A DNA stretch of 64,000 nucleotides from Rhizophagus irregularis (Eukaryota; Glomeromycota; Glomeromycetes; Glomerales; Glomeraceae): assembly GCF_026210795.1 (NCBI RefSeq), contig NC_089434.1, positions 124,001 through 188,000 on the forward strand, in the 5' to 3' direction. Positions 45,343 to 57,479 of the stretch are shown one piece after another. The translations under genes were made by a program, and so were the position numbers. Within the stretch, counting starts at the first letter, position 1. The number at the start of each line of letters is the position of its first letter. The notes beneath the pieces were generated by a model. The model did no database searches, was not told the origin of the DNA, and saw nothing but the letters and a program-made list of their open reading frames with translations.

Positions 45343-46506
45343 CACCAGACAAAATATACAATTTACCCAAGTTACAAAAGCTACAAAAAAAAGAAAAAAA
45401 ATAAGAAAACTCACCTAATCAATATAAATACATTGTTTCTACGCTTATGGGGGATTTATTTAGGCAAATAAAATATTTTATTTTTTATTTTGCGAACATA
45501 GAATTTATTATTGATAATGAGGGTTTTGAAAAATGTTGTGCAGAGTGTGGCACTATATACACAAATATACAATATAAATGGTGCAAACCATGTCAAACTA
45601 ATCATCTTAAAAATAATTTTGTAAACTGGACTAGTGGGGATAAAACTATTGACCATTTTATTCAAGAAACGCAATTAAAAATCGATCCAACTGATTTAGT
45701 ATTTGAATGGATACCGTATGATCAGTTTAATGACGTTGAAAAAATAGGCGAAGATAATTTTGCCGCAGTATATTTAGCAAAATGGGAAGATGGTCCGCTG
45801 ATCTGGAATTCAGTAAAGTATACAAGAGATTCAAGCAAGGCAATTACTTTAATACGTATATACAACTCACAAATTATGGTGGATGATTTTCTAAATAAGG
45901 TATGAAATTTCTAAAAATTTAATTTAATACTTTCAAATGCAACAACGCAACCTTATTTTTTATATTTTAATAGGTCAAAAAATATAGAAGCCATAATAAA
46001 TTTGAAATATGTGGAATAACTCAAAAACCTCATACAAAAGATTACGTTATTATTTCTTCCAATTATAAGTATTCTAATGTACACTGTTTAAAATGTGATG
46101 AAATTTATAAAGTAAAGTGGTGCAAGCCATGTCAGATAAAACTTTTAAATGATTATATAAACAGTGGAAATAAAAAAATTGATAATCACATCCAAGAAAT
46201 GCAATTAAAAATCAATCTACCAACAGATTTAGTATTTGAATGGATACCGTATGTTCAGTTTAATATTGTTAAAAAAGAACGTGAAGATAATTTTGCCTCA
46301 GTATATTCAGCAAAATGGGAGGATGGTCCACTGATCTGGAATCCAATTAAGTACTATACAAGAGATTCAAACAAGATAATTACTTTAATACATATAAACA
46401 ACTCTCCAATTATGATAGATGATTTTCTAAATAAGGTATTAAATTTCTAAAAATTCAAATTTTAATATTTATAATGAAACAACAATTTATTTTTTTATAT
46501 TTTTAG

Positions 46507-46942
46507 ATGAAAAAATATGAAAGCAATAATAAATATTTTGGAATATCTCAAGATCCTCAAGGAGATTACGTTATTATTTCTAATAATTATTACAATAATA
46601 AAAACTGTTTAAATTGTGATAGAATTTATACAAATACAGTAGATATGTGGTGCAAGCCATGTCAGACAAATTATTTAAAAAAAAATTTTAGTGACTGGAC
46701 CAAGGAATTGATAATCTCATCCGAGAAATGCAATTAAAAATCAATCAATCAACTGATTTGGTATTTGAATGGATACCACCCCCACGTGACCGGTGATGTT
46801 TAAGGGGAAGTGAAAAATTTTTTTTTCACCACTAAAAATTTTCTAATGGGAGGATGGTCCACTGATCTGGAATTCAATTAAATATACAAGAGATTCAACT
46901 ACAGAAATTAATTTAAACTTACAAGTTAATTTTTTAAATGAG
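46507..46942 (+). pseudogene. Kinase repeat unit 3, frameshifted and partly replaced
   Basis: The ribbon reads C..C..IYTN...MWCKPC, then the frame is lost at SDWTKE, where the next bases continue as IDNLIREMQLKIN in another frame. After FEWIP about 70 bases of unrelated DNA (about 46779-46850, with a GTGAAAAA/TTTTTCAC hairpin) replace the glycine-loop region. The frame resumes at WEDGPLIWNSIKYTRDS. Exon length is 436, not a multiple of three. Confidence 0.65.
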
Positions 46943-47563
46943 GTATGAAATTCTTTAAAGATTAATACTTTTTATGCAGTAACGTCAACTTATTATTTAT
47001 ATTTAATAGGCCAAAAAGTATATAAGTCATAACATATATCTTAGAATATATGGAATATTCCAAAATCCTAATACAGAAGATTACATTATCATCTTTAATT
47101 ATGATAAATATTACAAAGAATACTCTGAGACTTATTGTTCAAAATGTGAAAAAATATATACATATATATGGTATAAATGGTGCAAAATATGCACTATAAG
47201 TTCTTTAGAAGAAAATTTTACAAATTGGATACGTAAAGATGAAAAAATCTTTAATTTAATTCAAAACATGCACTCAAGAATCTTTTATCCGACTGATATA
47301 GTATTTGAATGGATACCATATAATCAGTTTAATAATATAAAGGTAATATACAAAGATTATTTATATTTAGCGATGTGGGAGGATGGCCCATTACTTTATG
47401 ATTCAAATAAATATATAAGGAAATCAAAAAAAGTAGTCCTAAAATATTTAAATAACTTGACCTATTTTGATGAACTTTTAAATAATAATAAGGTATGAAT
47501 TTCTATAAATTCAATTTAATATATTTTACACAAATTATATTAATTTTTATTATATTTTAATAG

Positions 47564-48008
47564 ATTAAAATATATGGAATATCTCAAATTACTTATACAA
47601 AAAATTATGTTATAGTTATTGATAATGAAGATTTTGAAATTTATTTTCAAAAATATTGCATAAAATGTAATGAAATATATACATATATACAGCATGAATG
47701 GTGTAAACCATGCGAATTGAATTATTTAAAATATAATTTAACAAAATTTGGTAAAAATGAGAAAATTAATAAATTTGTTTATGAAGTTCAATTAAGAAAT
47801 TAAATATCCATCTGATATAGTATTTGAATGGATACCATATGAACAATTTAATGATATTAAAGAAAAAGATGATTTAATATATTCGGCAATATGGAAAAAT
47901 GGACCATTATATTGGAATGAAGTGGAATATACAAGAAATTTAGATAAAGAAGTTGTTTTAAAACATGTATATAATTCACAAAATACTATAAATGAATTTC
48001 TTGATCAG
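47564..48008 (+). pseudogene. Kinase repeat unit 5, one-base insertion
   Basis: The frame reads YGISQITYTKNYVIV, the ribbon C..C..IYTYIQHEWCKPC, then ends at QLRN-stop. Reading one base later gives KYPSDIVFEWIPYEQFND and on through VVLKHVYNSQN. A single extra base near 47797 explains it. The exon length of 445 is one over a multiple of three. Confidence 0.7.
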
Positions 48009-48112
48009 GTATGTCTTTATATAAATATATTTTATTAAAAAGATTACATTATTTTTTCAATTCAGTCCATTTCTATTTTTTGAAATAAATTTTATTTGGT
48101 GTTTTTTACTAG

Positions 48113-48537
48113 ATTAAATATAATAGGAATAATGGCATTTTTAAAATATATGGAATATCTCAAAATTCTTATACAAAAAACTATATTATTGTTCTTGATA
48201 ATGATTTTGGAAAATACTGTGTGAAATGCAATAAAATGTACTCAGATGTGCAGAATAAATGGTGTAGAACATGTAAAATAAATTTTCTAAGAAAAAATTT
48301 TACAAACTGGACAAGTGGAAATGAAAAGATTGATAATTTTATTCAAGAAATGCAATTAAAAATTTTTTTTATAATGATATAATACTTGAATGGGTTTCAT
48401 ACAATCAGCTTTATAATATTAAAGAAATAAAAAAAGATTGTTTTTCTACATTATATTCAGCAATATGGAAGGATAAAATAATATTTATAAAATATCTATA
48501 TAATTCACAAAATTCAATTAACGAATTTTTAAATGAG
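48113..48537 (+). pseudogene. Kinase repeat unit 6, homopolymer frameshift
   Basis: Intact through NFTNWTSGNEKIDNFIQEMQ, then an eight-T run near 48363-48370 shifts the frame. The continuation is YNDIILEWVSYNQLYNIKEI and later FIKYLYNSQNSINEFLNE. The exon length of 425 is one short of a multiple of three. Confidence 0.7.
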
Positions 48538-49079
48538 GTATGATGATTTACTATTTTTTTTAATTTAATTTTTTTTCATAATAATAATTAATTTTCTGTT
48601 TTAACAGGTTAAATTATATTCTATTTACTTTGAAAGTGATAAGCCTAAAATATATGGAATTTCTCAAAATTCTGATACAAAATACTATATTATAATTTTT
48701 TATAGCAAATACTTAAAATATTGTATAAAATGTAATAAGATGTATATATTTACAGAATATGACTGGTGTAAAGTATGTCAGATGAATTATTTAAAGAAAA
48801 ATTTAGCAAAATGGACAAGTAAAAATGAAAAAATCAATAATTTTATTCAAAAAATGCAGTTAAAAATAAATCATCCAAAAGATATAGTATTTGAATGGAT
48901 ACCATATAATAGGTTTAATGAGATTAAAGAAATAGGCAAAGGTGGTTTTGCTACAGTATACAGTCAACTCTCTTTATAGTCACACATTTGGGACAGTCCA
49001 TATTTGGTGATTATAAAGAGATGTGACTATATAAAAAATTTCTTATATTTGTATATCATAATTCCGGCCAAAAATTAAC

Positions 49080-49625
49080 ATAATTTTAGCCAGAATTATA
49101 CTTAAAACTTTATTGTATCGTAACTTCGCCAATATTAATCGTAGAGAGATGATCTTACCGCCATTCGATTCGTCTTGATGAGACGGTTCTAATGGTATAA
49201 AATACGTCGAAATCCAATCACTAGATTAATTTCCGAAATTAAAAAAATATTAATGGTTTTTGTGTAATAACTCTGCCAATATTGATCCTAGAAAGACGAT
49301 CTTACTACCATTCGATTCGTCTTGATGAGACGAATCTAATGGTATAAGATACATCGAAATCCAATCACTAGATCAATTTCCGAAATTAAAAAATATTAAA
49401 TGGTTTTTAAGTAATAACTCCATCAATATTGATCACCGAGAGATGAGCTTACCACCATTCGATTCGTCTCGATGAGGCGATTCCAACGAGCTATAAATCG
49501 TCTTTCCACAATCACTAGGTACCGAGAAATCTAGCAAAATGTTAAATGGCGCAGTAAACGTAAATCAAGAAATATTATAATGCCGATGTTTAACATTTTG
49601 TTGAATAACTCGTCAGCCAGTGATC
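49080..49625. repeat. 147-bp tandem repeats inside the pogo-like element
   Basis: The CATTCGATTCGTCT anchor falls at 49162, 49309 and 49456, 147 bases apart, within units that also share CCAATATTGATC, GAGACGATTCTAA and AATCACTAGAT segments. A fourth, diverged unit lies beyond the LINE at 57497-57580, with its anchor at 57501. Confidence 0.75.
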
Positions 49626-49766
49626 GGAAAAGGATAAAACTAAAAAACTCTCTCCCGTTCTGCTCACTTGACAATATTTACAGAAAAAATAAAAAATTTT
49701 TTCGAAGTTTTTTATTACTTTTTCTTTATATTTTCTTTATTTTAGATAACTACGACACTTTACAAA

Positions 49767-51788
49767 ATGACTACAGACAAGAAAAAGAAAAACAACAAGT
49801 CTAACAACGATACTACTTCTAAACGTCCTGCCTCTAGCTCTCCAGCAGGCAACGTTTCTGGTCAAGGTTCCTCTATATCTGGCCCTTCGAACTCCCCACC
49901 TTCGACCACCTCTACTAATAAACGTACCAGAGTCAGTGCTGAAGACTCTGTCATGGATGTTGATAAACCTCTCACGCCTCCTGGCCCTGTTGAGACAACT
50001 TCCGCTGAGATACCTTCTCAACCCGATACCTCCTCTCTCGATGCTTCGCAACACGCCCCTACTAACAACAACGATAAAGGCAAAAGCCCTGAAATTACTC
50101 CCGCAGTCTCCTTCCCTGAACGTGCTGCCTCTCCGGACGCGTCCCAAGCTGCAGTACAATCTCAACCTACACTTTTCTACGCCTCGGCCGCTCCTAATGA
50201 CGTCGATGGCTTTTGGAATCACTTCGCTTCGAACCGCGACGCGTGCGACGCGGTTGATCGACAACTTTCCTTGTTCTCCTCTTATGGTAGTCGTGCCACG
50301 TGTAGTGGATCCAACGATTTGAAGAGGATCATCGTACATTTCCGAAAAAAGGATGATCTAGACAAAGCCACAGCCTCCCCTATGGATTCTTTGTTTGGTT
50401 TGCATTTCCATGCATATGACCCCCAGGCTATTAAGGCAGATGAACACGCGCGTACCCTGGTGGTTACCGATATCCCCCTTTTTCTAACTGACGCTCTTTT
50501 GCGTGGTACCTTTTCTCGTTACGGCAATATTACTCGTTGCCATACCCGTTTATCTAAACTTTATCGTACTGCATACATTACCTTTGAATCTACTGGTGCT
50601 TTACAGAACCTCGACTCTACCTGGGGCGTCCTTTGTGGAGGACATTGTTTGCGTATCTGCCCCGCTACTTTCTCACCTGAACAACGTGCTGAAAGACGCG
50701 CTTATGTTGCCTTACTTGCCGGTCTCCCGCGTGGCACTATAGCGGTCGATCTTGCTGAAATTGCCGATGAAATTTCCGCTAAATCTATTAATGTTCCCTT
50801 CTCTATGAATTCTTACAATCCCAAACCTTACGCCTATTGCCATTTTGCCTCTGAAACGGCTATGGAAAATGCTAAATCTATTTCATGTGCCCTCAAGAAA
50901 GTTGGCCTTACCTGGCATTCTCCGGATGAAGTCACTTCTCTTTGTCATCGATGTGGTCGCCCTAATTGTAACCCTGATCGATGTGGTTCCTCATCTAGAC
51001 CTAATCGCCCTTCTCGCCTTTGGCAATCTAATGATAAATTACGTGCTTTATATAATAAGCATCTACCTCCTTCTCATCCTGCTAAACGACATAACCGTTT
51101 TGCCCGCCCTGATAACAATAATGATGGACAAAGCCGTACCAATGCTTCTCGCCATCGTTCTAAATCCAGACCTAATAATCGACAGCAATCTCGTTCTCAC
51201 TCTCAACGTCGACCATGGAATCGCGATAATCTCAATAACAACAATAACAATCAACATCGTCGTATTCCTGATGCAAATGAACTTGATCACTATGCTGATG
51301 GCATGGATGTTACATACCCTGCTCCTCCTACTGTGCTTACTGATTGGAAATCTATTGGTGCTGCTCTTGAAAAAGTAGTTGAAGAATTAGCCCTTCTTAC
51401 CACACAATTTGCTACCATGAACAGCCGCATCACTAATTTGGAATCTGCTATGGCTGCTCGTGCTCCTATTCCTGGCCCTTTTGTCACTAAACCTCCTTCC
51501 TACGTCCTTTCCTCTATGCAAGGATGGGATGATACAGTGAATCGAAATGATAATAATATCCTCGTTGATGTTAATTCTCCTCCTTTGCAATCAACAAGTG
51601 GTTTTTCCCCAATTCCTCATTTTGCTCCCATTCCACCTTCTAACGTCACCCCTTCCTCTCCTATTGATATGGAACAGCGACTCTCCTCTCTTTCTGACAC
51701 TGTTGCCTCTTTGGCTGGCTCGATTAAAGAAGGAATCCAACAAAACAACCTCATCCTAGCTCGGCAACAAGGCCAAGCTAATCAATAA
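49767..51788 (+). CDS. LINE ORF1 protein with RRM and zinc-knuckle-like motif
   Basis: 673 aa, uninterrupted. The first 120 residues are a disordered Ser/Thr/Pro/Asn region after a basic start. A divergent N-terminal RNA-binding-like domain follows. At about 232-305 is an RRM: RTLVVTDIPLFLTDALLRGT, RYGNITRCHTRLSKLY and RTAYITFES. A Cys/His cluster, CHRCGRPNCNPDRC, sits near 393-406 and resembles a gag-type zinc knuckle. A strongly basic Arg/Asn/Ser/His stretch (about 430-500) follows, then a helical segment (LEKVVEELALLTTQFATMNS) able to oligomerise. This organisation matches LINE ORF1 proteins that bind element RNA. The minus-strand frames here are shadows. Confidence 0.85.
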   Translation: MTTDKKKKNNKSNNDTTSKRPASSSPAGNVSGQGSSISGPSNSPPSTTSTNKRTRVSAEDSVMDVDKPLTPPGPVETTSAEIPSQPDTSSLDASQHAPTNNNDKGKSPEITPAVSFPERAASPDASQAAVQSQPTLFYASAAPNDVDGFWNHFASNRDACDAVDRQLSLFSSYGSRATCSGSNDLKRIIVHFRKKDDLDKATASPMDSLFGLHFHAYDPQAIKADEHARTLVVTDIPLFLTDALLRGTFSRYGNITRCHTRLSKLYRTAYITFESTGALQNLDSTWGVLCGGHCLRICPATFSPEQRAERRAYVALLAGLPRGTIAVDLAEIADEISAKSINVPFSMNSYNPKPYAYCHFASETAMENAKSISCALKKVGLTWHSPDEVTSLCHRCGRPNCNPDRCGSSSRPNRPSRLWQSNDKLRALYNKHLPPSHPAKRHNRFARPDNNNDGQSRTNASRHRSKSRPNNRQQSRSHSQRRPWNRDNLNNNNNNQHRRIPDANELDHYADGMDVTYPAPPTVLTDWKSIGAALEKVVEELALLTTQFATMNSRITNLESAMAARAPIPGPFVTKPPSYVLSSMQGWDDTVNRNDNNILVDVNSPPLQSTSGFSPIPHFAPIPPSNVTPSSPIDMEQRLSSLSDTVASLAGSIKEGIQQNNLILARQQGQANQ

Positions 51789-51837
51789 TTGTTCTCTTTT
51801 TCCCTCTTCTTTATTACCGATTTATCGGGGTGTAATA

Positions 51838-54800
51838 ATGATGGACAACAATAAATATAATTTTTCCCCTCACCCCTCTCCCCTTATTAAATTTGGTCAA
51901 TTAAATGTTAATGGTTTATGTTCCCCAGTTCGACAACAACATTTGCTTAATTTTTTTCTCCACTCCTCGTTTGGTGCTTTATCTATTAATGATACGCGTC
52001 TATCCCCTTCAAATGCTAAATTTATTTTTAAAAATGAACACTCCCAACATCACTTTAAGTCCTATTGGGCTTGTTCATCTTCTTCTTCTCGCCCTCATGA
52101 TGGTGTTGGTATTTTGTTACGTAATCCCCTTCATAAACATGTTCAAACAATTGATCCTTGGAACGGTCGACTTCTTAAATTAGACTTGTTCTTTCATCAA
52201 ACTAAAATTTCTATTATTTCTATATATTATCCCCCTTCTGGTTCCGTTCATCAATCCATTTGCAATGATCTTATTGCCAAACTTCTTTCTTGGCTCGATT
52301 ATGCCCGAGCTAATAATTATTTTGTAGTTATTCTTGGCGACTTCAATGCTGATGTAATCGCTCATTCTAATTATTCACCTAATCATTTTAAGCTTCTTCG
52401 CTTGCTTTCTTCTCGGTTTTTTACCGATCATCAAGCTCACTCCTCTACAAATGGTCCTGATCCCACTTTCTTTCATGATAATGGATCTTCTAGACTGGAT
52501 TATATTTGGTCTTCACCTGGTTTTCCTGCCCCTGGTCTTTTTTCGCAAGTGGTTACTTGCCCGGATCTCCTTGATCGTCCTTTTACCGATCACAAAGTTC
52601 TTACAACTGTTTTTGACTTCAGCTCTTGCCTGGCTATCTTGGCTAAATCTCGTCTTAAACAAAAGAAAGAAATGCGTACTATTTTCTCTTACGCTTCCAC
52701 TTCAGTTGAACAATGGAATAATTTTACCACTGAAGTAGATGATTCTCTTGGAGTTTATTTAGATAGACAATATCACCCTAATTTTGATTTCTCCTCTCTT
52801 TCTCTTGATCGTATGTGGCATGCATTTAAAGCTGCCATAATTAGTGCTGCAATTGAAACTTTACCCTTTCAAAAAGTCTCCAATACACACCGACATTCGT
52901 ACTCTCCCTGAATTAACTAAACTTATTGCTATTAACAAGTTTTTAGATCGATTTTTATATCGCCTTACTACTCGTCGTTTTAATCGGCCTTCTTTCAGAT
53001 TGCGCAAATGACTGCCGCTTTGCCCTCCCATCTTGAAAATCTTGCATCCTTACTCCCCGATTACTCAGTTCCTACCTATTCTACAACCCCCTGCATCTGT
53101 ATTTAAATCGTTTTTACGATCACAGAAAAATTTAGTTTCTGCCTTTTTATCTACTAAATTCGCCCAACACCTTACGGACTCAGTGGAATATTATACCGCA
53201 CTACGTGACGAACACTTTTCGAACTCGCTCGGCACCTTTATAGATTCTGCCTTATCAGTAGAAAAACGTTCAATTGTTCTTGACCGTGTTCTGGTCGTTT
53301 TGGACTCAACTCCTACTTTATTAACGGATCCTTCGGATATTAAACAAGCTGCTGTTTTTCATTTTCAATCGATTGTTTCTCCTCCGTTGGTCCGCTATTC
53401 TTCCGTCACTTCATTTCCCGCCCGATGGCAACAAGCTTACACTCCTCTTACAAATGTGTCTGCTTCATTATATGATCCTGTTTTGGCGCCTATTTCCCTA
53501 CAAGAATGGTCTACTGTGATTTCCTCCATGCCAAATAACAAAGCTTCCGGCCCTTCAAAAATTTCTTATGAAATGATTAAACATCTGTCCGGGGAAGCCT
53601 TGGATTTCTCTCTTTTATTGGCCAATACCTGCCTTTCTCGCGGTGATATTCCTGCTGACTGGCGTGAAGCTGTGGTTTATCCTATTCCTAAACCTCACGA
53701 ATTTGATGCTCAACTTAAGAACACTCGACCTATTACTCTTCTGGAAACAGTTCGAAAATGTGTAGTCAAGGTCGTCACTAATCGTCTCTCCAACATCCTT
53801 GCTGATAGTAAAGTTCTTCAAGGAGGCAACTTTGCGGGTTTACCTGGTGGTTCTACTGATGTCCCTATCAAAATGCTTGATGCGATTATCCATCAACATA
53901 AACATGACTCTACTGATGATCAGGAACTATGGATCGTTTCTCAAGATATCTCTAAAGCTTTTGATTCTATGGATTTAAATATGCTTAAACTAGCTTTAGA
54001 TAGATTACATATCCCTGCACTTTTAGTGCGATTTATTTTAAATCTTTTTACACGCCGAAATAATAAGATTATTACTTGTCATGGCGATACAGCTGCTTAT
54101 AGAGTACGTGTTGGTATCGATCAAGGAGAAATCATTTCCCCTCTTCTTTGGGTTATTTATTTGGATCCCTTACTCACTGTTTTGAATCAAGAAGCACGAG
54201 ATCCTTTTATTTTAAAATCTTCAGCTCTTTTAAATTATTCTCCACTTGAATTTGAACAACATTCTTTAACAATTTCACATTTAACGTTTATGGATGATTC
54301 TACACTTATTGCTTCTTCAAAATCTGGAATAGAAGATCGTCTTTCTATTACTGCTGAATTTTATACTTTAAATAATGTTCAAGCTAATTCAGCCAAATTT
54401 GTTCTTCTTTCATCTTCTTCCCCTTCTTCAAAGGTTATTTTTGATCTTACACCTTCCTTTTTAGTCTCTGATTTATCTCTTTCCCTTTCTTCTCTATCTT
54501 CGCATGCTTCCTTTCGCTTTTTAGGCGTTTGGTTTTCTTTATCCGCCTCTTCTAATTTTGTTCTCAAACAAGCGCGCTCCATGGTTAAAGATATGGCAGC
54601 TCTCCTGGGACCGAAGAAATTATTAGCACAACATGTGGCCTATCTCTACAATGCCTGTCCTTCTTCCGCGATTGGAATTTCGTCTTCAAACTACCCTTTT
54701 CTCTGAAAGTACTATTCAATCAATTGTCAAGCCTCTGTTTTCAGTACTTCGAAGAAAAGCTGGTCTTGCTATGACTACTCCGTTGCCCCTGTTATTTCTC

Positions 54801-57230
54801 AAACTTCCCTTTTCGATTCAAAATGCTTTCTATCGCTTTCTTTCTTTCCATATTGCATCTTGGCAAAAAATTTTCACTCATCCTGATTTCAAAGATTTTG
54901 CCCTTTATGCTATCTCCTATCTTCAAGGATATCTGGGTGCAGAAAGTTGCCCGACTACTATTAACTTAGAACCATGGTCACAGATCGTTTCTTTGCGAAC
55001 GCACACTTTGTTTAATTCGTTATTGTTTTCTTCGCGTTTGAACATCACGTGGTCTCTTTCCTTCCGGCCTCCGAGGCATGATCTACAACCTGCTCTGCCA
55101 CTCCGATCTATTCTACCTCATTCCATTTTTCAATCGAGTTGGAAACTTTGGAAAAACTTGAACATATTTGTGCTTGCTCAGTTGGTTTCTCCTTGTGGAC
55201 GTTATCTTATGAATTGGCTTGACCTTCGTTATCTTGGCATCGTTGGTCGTAAAGGACGAATCCCTAATTGGTTTACCTTTATCAATAATAATTTTCTTTC
55301 TTTTTCTTCTTCTACTTTACTTTTATCTTCATATTTTATTAACTCTTCTTTTACTTTAGCTTCTCCTTGTTTATTAGATCATACTGTTAAAGATTATTCT
55401 TTTTATCCTCAATGGGCTATTAATCTTGACTCTGCTACTCAAACTTTATCTGTTGGTCGTGTGTGTATCACTTACAAGAAACAAAACTCGGCTATTATGT
55501 CTCATTGGCTTCCTGTATCTACCTCGGCTGATGAACGATCCTATGACCCTTGTCCCGGTTGTGCTCTTAATATTCCAGCACTATCCAAGAAATCTGCCAT
55601 TAAACAACGCTGTAATAGCGAGAAGTGTTTTTTTAATGTAATCCTATCGGATACTATGGGCTATCCTACCAGAAATGCCAAAGTTTTCGCGGCTTACCTT
55701 CCCATTACTCTATCTACTTCATGGAGCTATGCGACTTCCTTGGCTCTCGTTCAATTTTCAAAAGCGTCTCCTGCTCCTTCCCCTCTCTTTACGGATAGAA
55801 TTGATAGAATTGAAAACACTATCTTACCACTTTCTGTGCAATCTTTGTACACAGATGGTTCGTTCCATCCTGCCAATGATCCTTCGCCTCCATCTATGAC
55901 TTCTGCTTGGATTGCTCTTGATGATGTTGGACTTGTTCTGGAATCTTCTTCCATGCATCTCCCTTCTTACTTTCCTTCCGCTTTGCGTTCCGAAATTTCT
56001 GCTGTTCTATTAGGATTGAACGCCCTTTCCCGTGATTCATCAATCTCTATTCATACTGATTGTAGTCAGTTAATTTCACTATGGACACGGTTTGTTGATG
56101 CTCCTTTCTCACCGAAGTTGCTCCGAGAACCTAATCATCTTCTTTGGCTTTCTATTCGACAACTTATCATGGATCGTAATCTTAATGTCGATTTGATTAA
56201 AGTCCCTGCTCATGGCGATGATATCTACAATATACAAGCAGATTCTTTGGCAAAAGATGCTCATTCGTCTTTACAACCCACTACTTTACTTTCAACATTT
56301 TGTTATGCTCCATGCTTGTTGACTTTTAACTCCTTGCCTATTGACGTGAATATTCGACATTTTCTCCGCTCTATTGCAGATGCTCGTGCTCTTTTATCTT
56401 TCTGTTCACTAGCGCGTTTTACTGCTCTTGGTTCTCCTTCACTTTTTGATTGGGCTGGTATATATTTTTGCCTTTCACAAATTAAAGGTTTTGCTTCGCA
56501 TAGGAATGGTCGTCCTGAATTTTGGATCTTCCGCATCAAACTTCTTTTGGATATGTTGCCTACCTTAACTACTCTTCAACAACGCAAACCCTATTTATAC
56601 TCTCCTGATTGGCTTTGTCCGCAGTGTAATTCTGCTCCTGAAGATTTGAATCATCTTTGGACTTGTCCTTACATTTTACCGGAGTTAAATCCGTGTTTAA
56701 CCCACCAATCTGAAGTCGTTAAGTTTAGAGACTCTTGTTTATCTTCTTTCCTATCCTTGAAATCTTTGGATATTTCTTTTCAAACCGAATTTTTTGCTTT
56801 GGATTGTTGGAACTATGAAGCTCCTTCTTCATCCTGTCTTTGGCTTACTCGAGGATTGTTGCCTGCGCATTTAACGGCATTTTTGAATCAACACTTTCCT
56901 CTCTCTGTTATATACAAGATTATTTCTCCCCTTCTTAATGACTTCCAAGTCGAATTGTATGGTGAAATTTGGCTGTGTCGGAATGTTCTTTTCCATGCTT
57001 GGGAAGAGTCGCAGGGTATCTCGGCTGCTTCCAAATTACATGGCCCATCTATAAATTCTTCTCCTATTGTTTCTTCTCCATATACAAATAACTCTTCTTT
57101 GGCGACAGTTTCTCAGGATTCCTGGATTTCTTGGATATCCTCTTTTATAATTCGGGGTGGATCATGGATCTCGCACTTGGATTTTCTGCGCCGCTTAACA
57201 GTTCAACCTCTTAGGATTTCTTTCTGGTAA
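51838..57230 (+). pseudogene. LINE ORF2 (endonuclease, reverse transcriptase, RNase H), broken
   Basis: The endonuclease reads GQLNVNGLCSP, VVILGDFNAD, SRLDYIW and FTDHKVLTT (51838 to about 52880). Reverse transcriptase has WREAVVYPIPKPH, VSQDISKAFDSMDL, IDQGEIISPLLW and the catalytic FMDDSTLIA at 54287 onward. RNase H has YTDGSFHPA near 55850, SEISAVLLGLNAL, HTDCSQLISLW and QADSLAKDA. A terminal CPQCNSAPEDLNHLWTCP zinc motif follows. Lesions are a frame change at about 52880, an in-frame TGA at 53009-53011 and a second frame change at about 54650. Catalytic residues of all three domains remain. Confidence 0.88.
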
Positions 57231-57479
57231 TGGACTGGATTTTTGGATGTTGGATAGTTGACTCACACTGGCCTTCGGGTAAAGTTGGGGTATGCGATTC
57301 TGTAATAGTCTAGTTTTTCTTTGCTTTAATTTTATTTTAGTTTAGATTTCTTTACTTGTATGAATTGTGAAGCTACTCTTTTTATTTTATTAGTTTATTT
57401 TCTTATTTTTGTAATATTGTTCGTTTGAATTTTCGATGTTTAAATATAAATAAAATAAAGTCATAAGACTGTTTGCACA
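57231..57479 (+). other. LINE 3' untranslated region
   Basis: Non-coding tail after the ORF2 stop, with a CTTCGGGTAAAGTTGG segment that recurs in the truncated copy near 41915. It ends in an A/T-rich tail followed by TCATAAGACTGTTTGCACA before the target duplication. Confidence 0.6.

Larger units (their letters stand above)
49643..57479 (+). mobile_element. Full-length-sized LINE with APE endonuclease, RT and RNase H
   Basis: It is flanked by the perfect 17-bp target duplication GGAAAAGGATAAAACTA (49626-49642 and 57480-57496). It carries ORF1 (49767-51788) and a damaged ORF2 (51838-57230) with endonuclease, reverse transcriptase and RNase H. That domain set fits the I/Tad group of fungal non-LTR elements. 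The 3' end has AAATATAAATAAAATAAAG and then 19 non-A bases rather than a clean poly-A tail. Its codons are far less AT-rich than the host genes. Perfect duplications point to recent insertion, yet ORF2 has lesions, so it may have been moved by enzymes in trans. Confidence 0.88.

Noticed and set aside
49737-50339. 200-codon minus-strand frame
   Set aside because: Arg/Gly/Val-rich antisense shadow of LINE ORF1.
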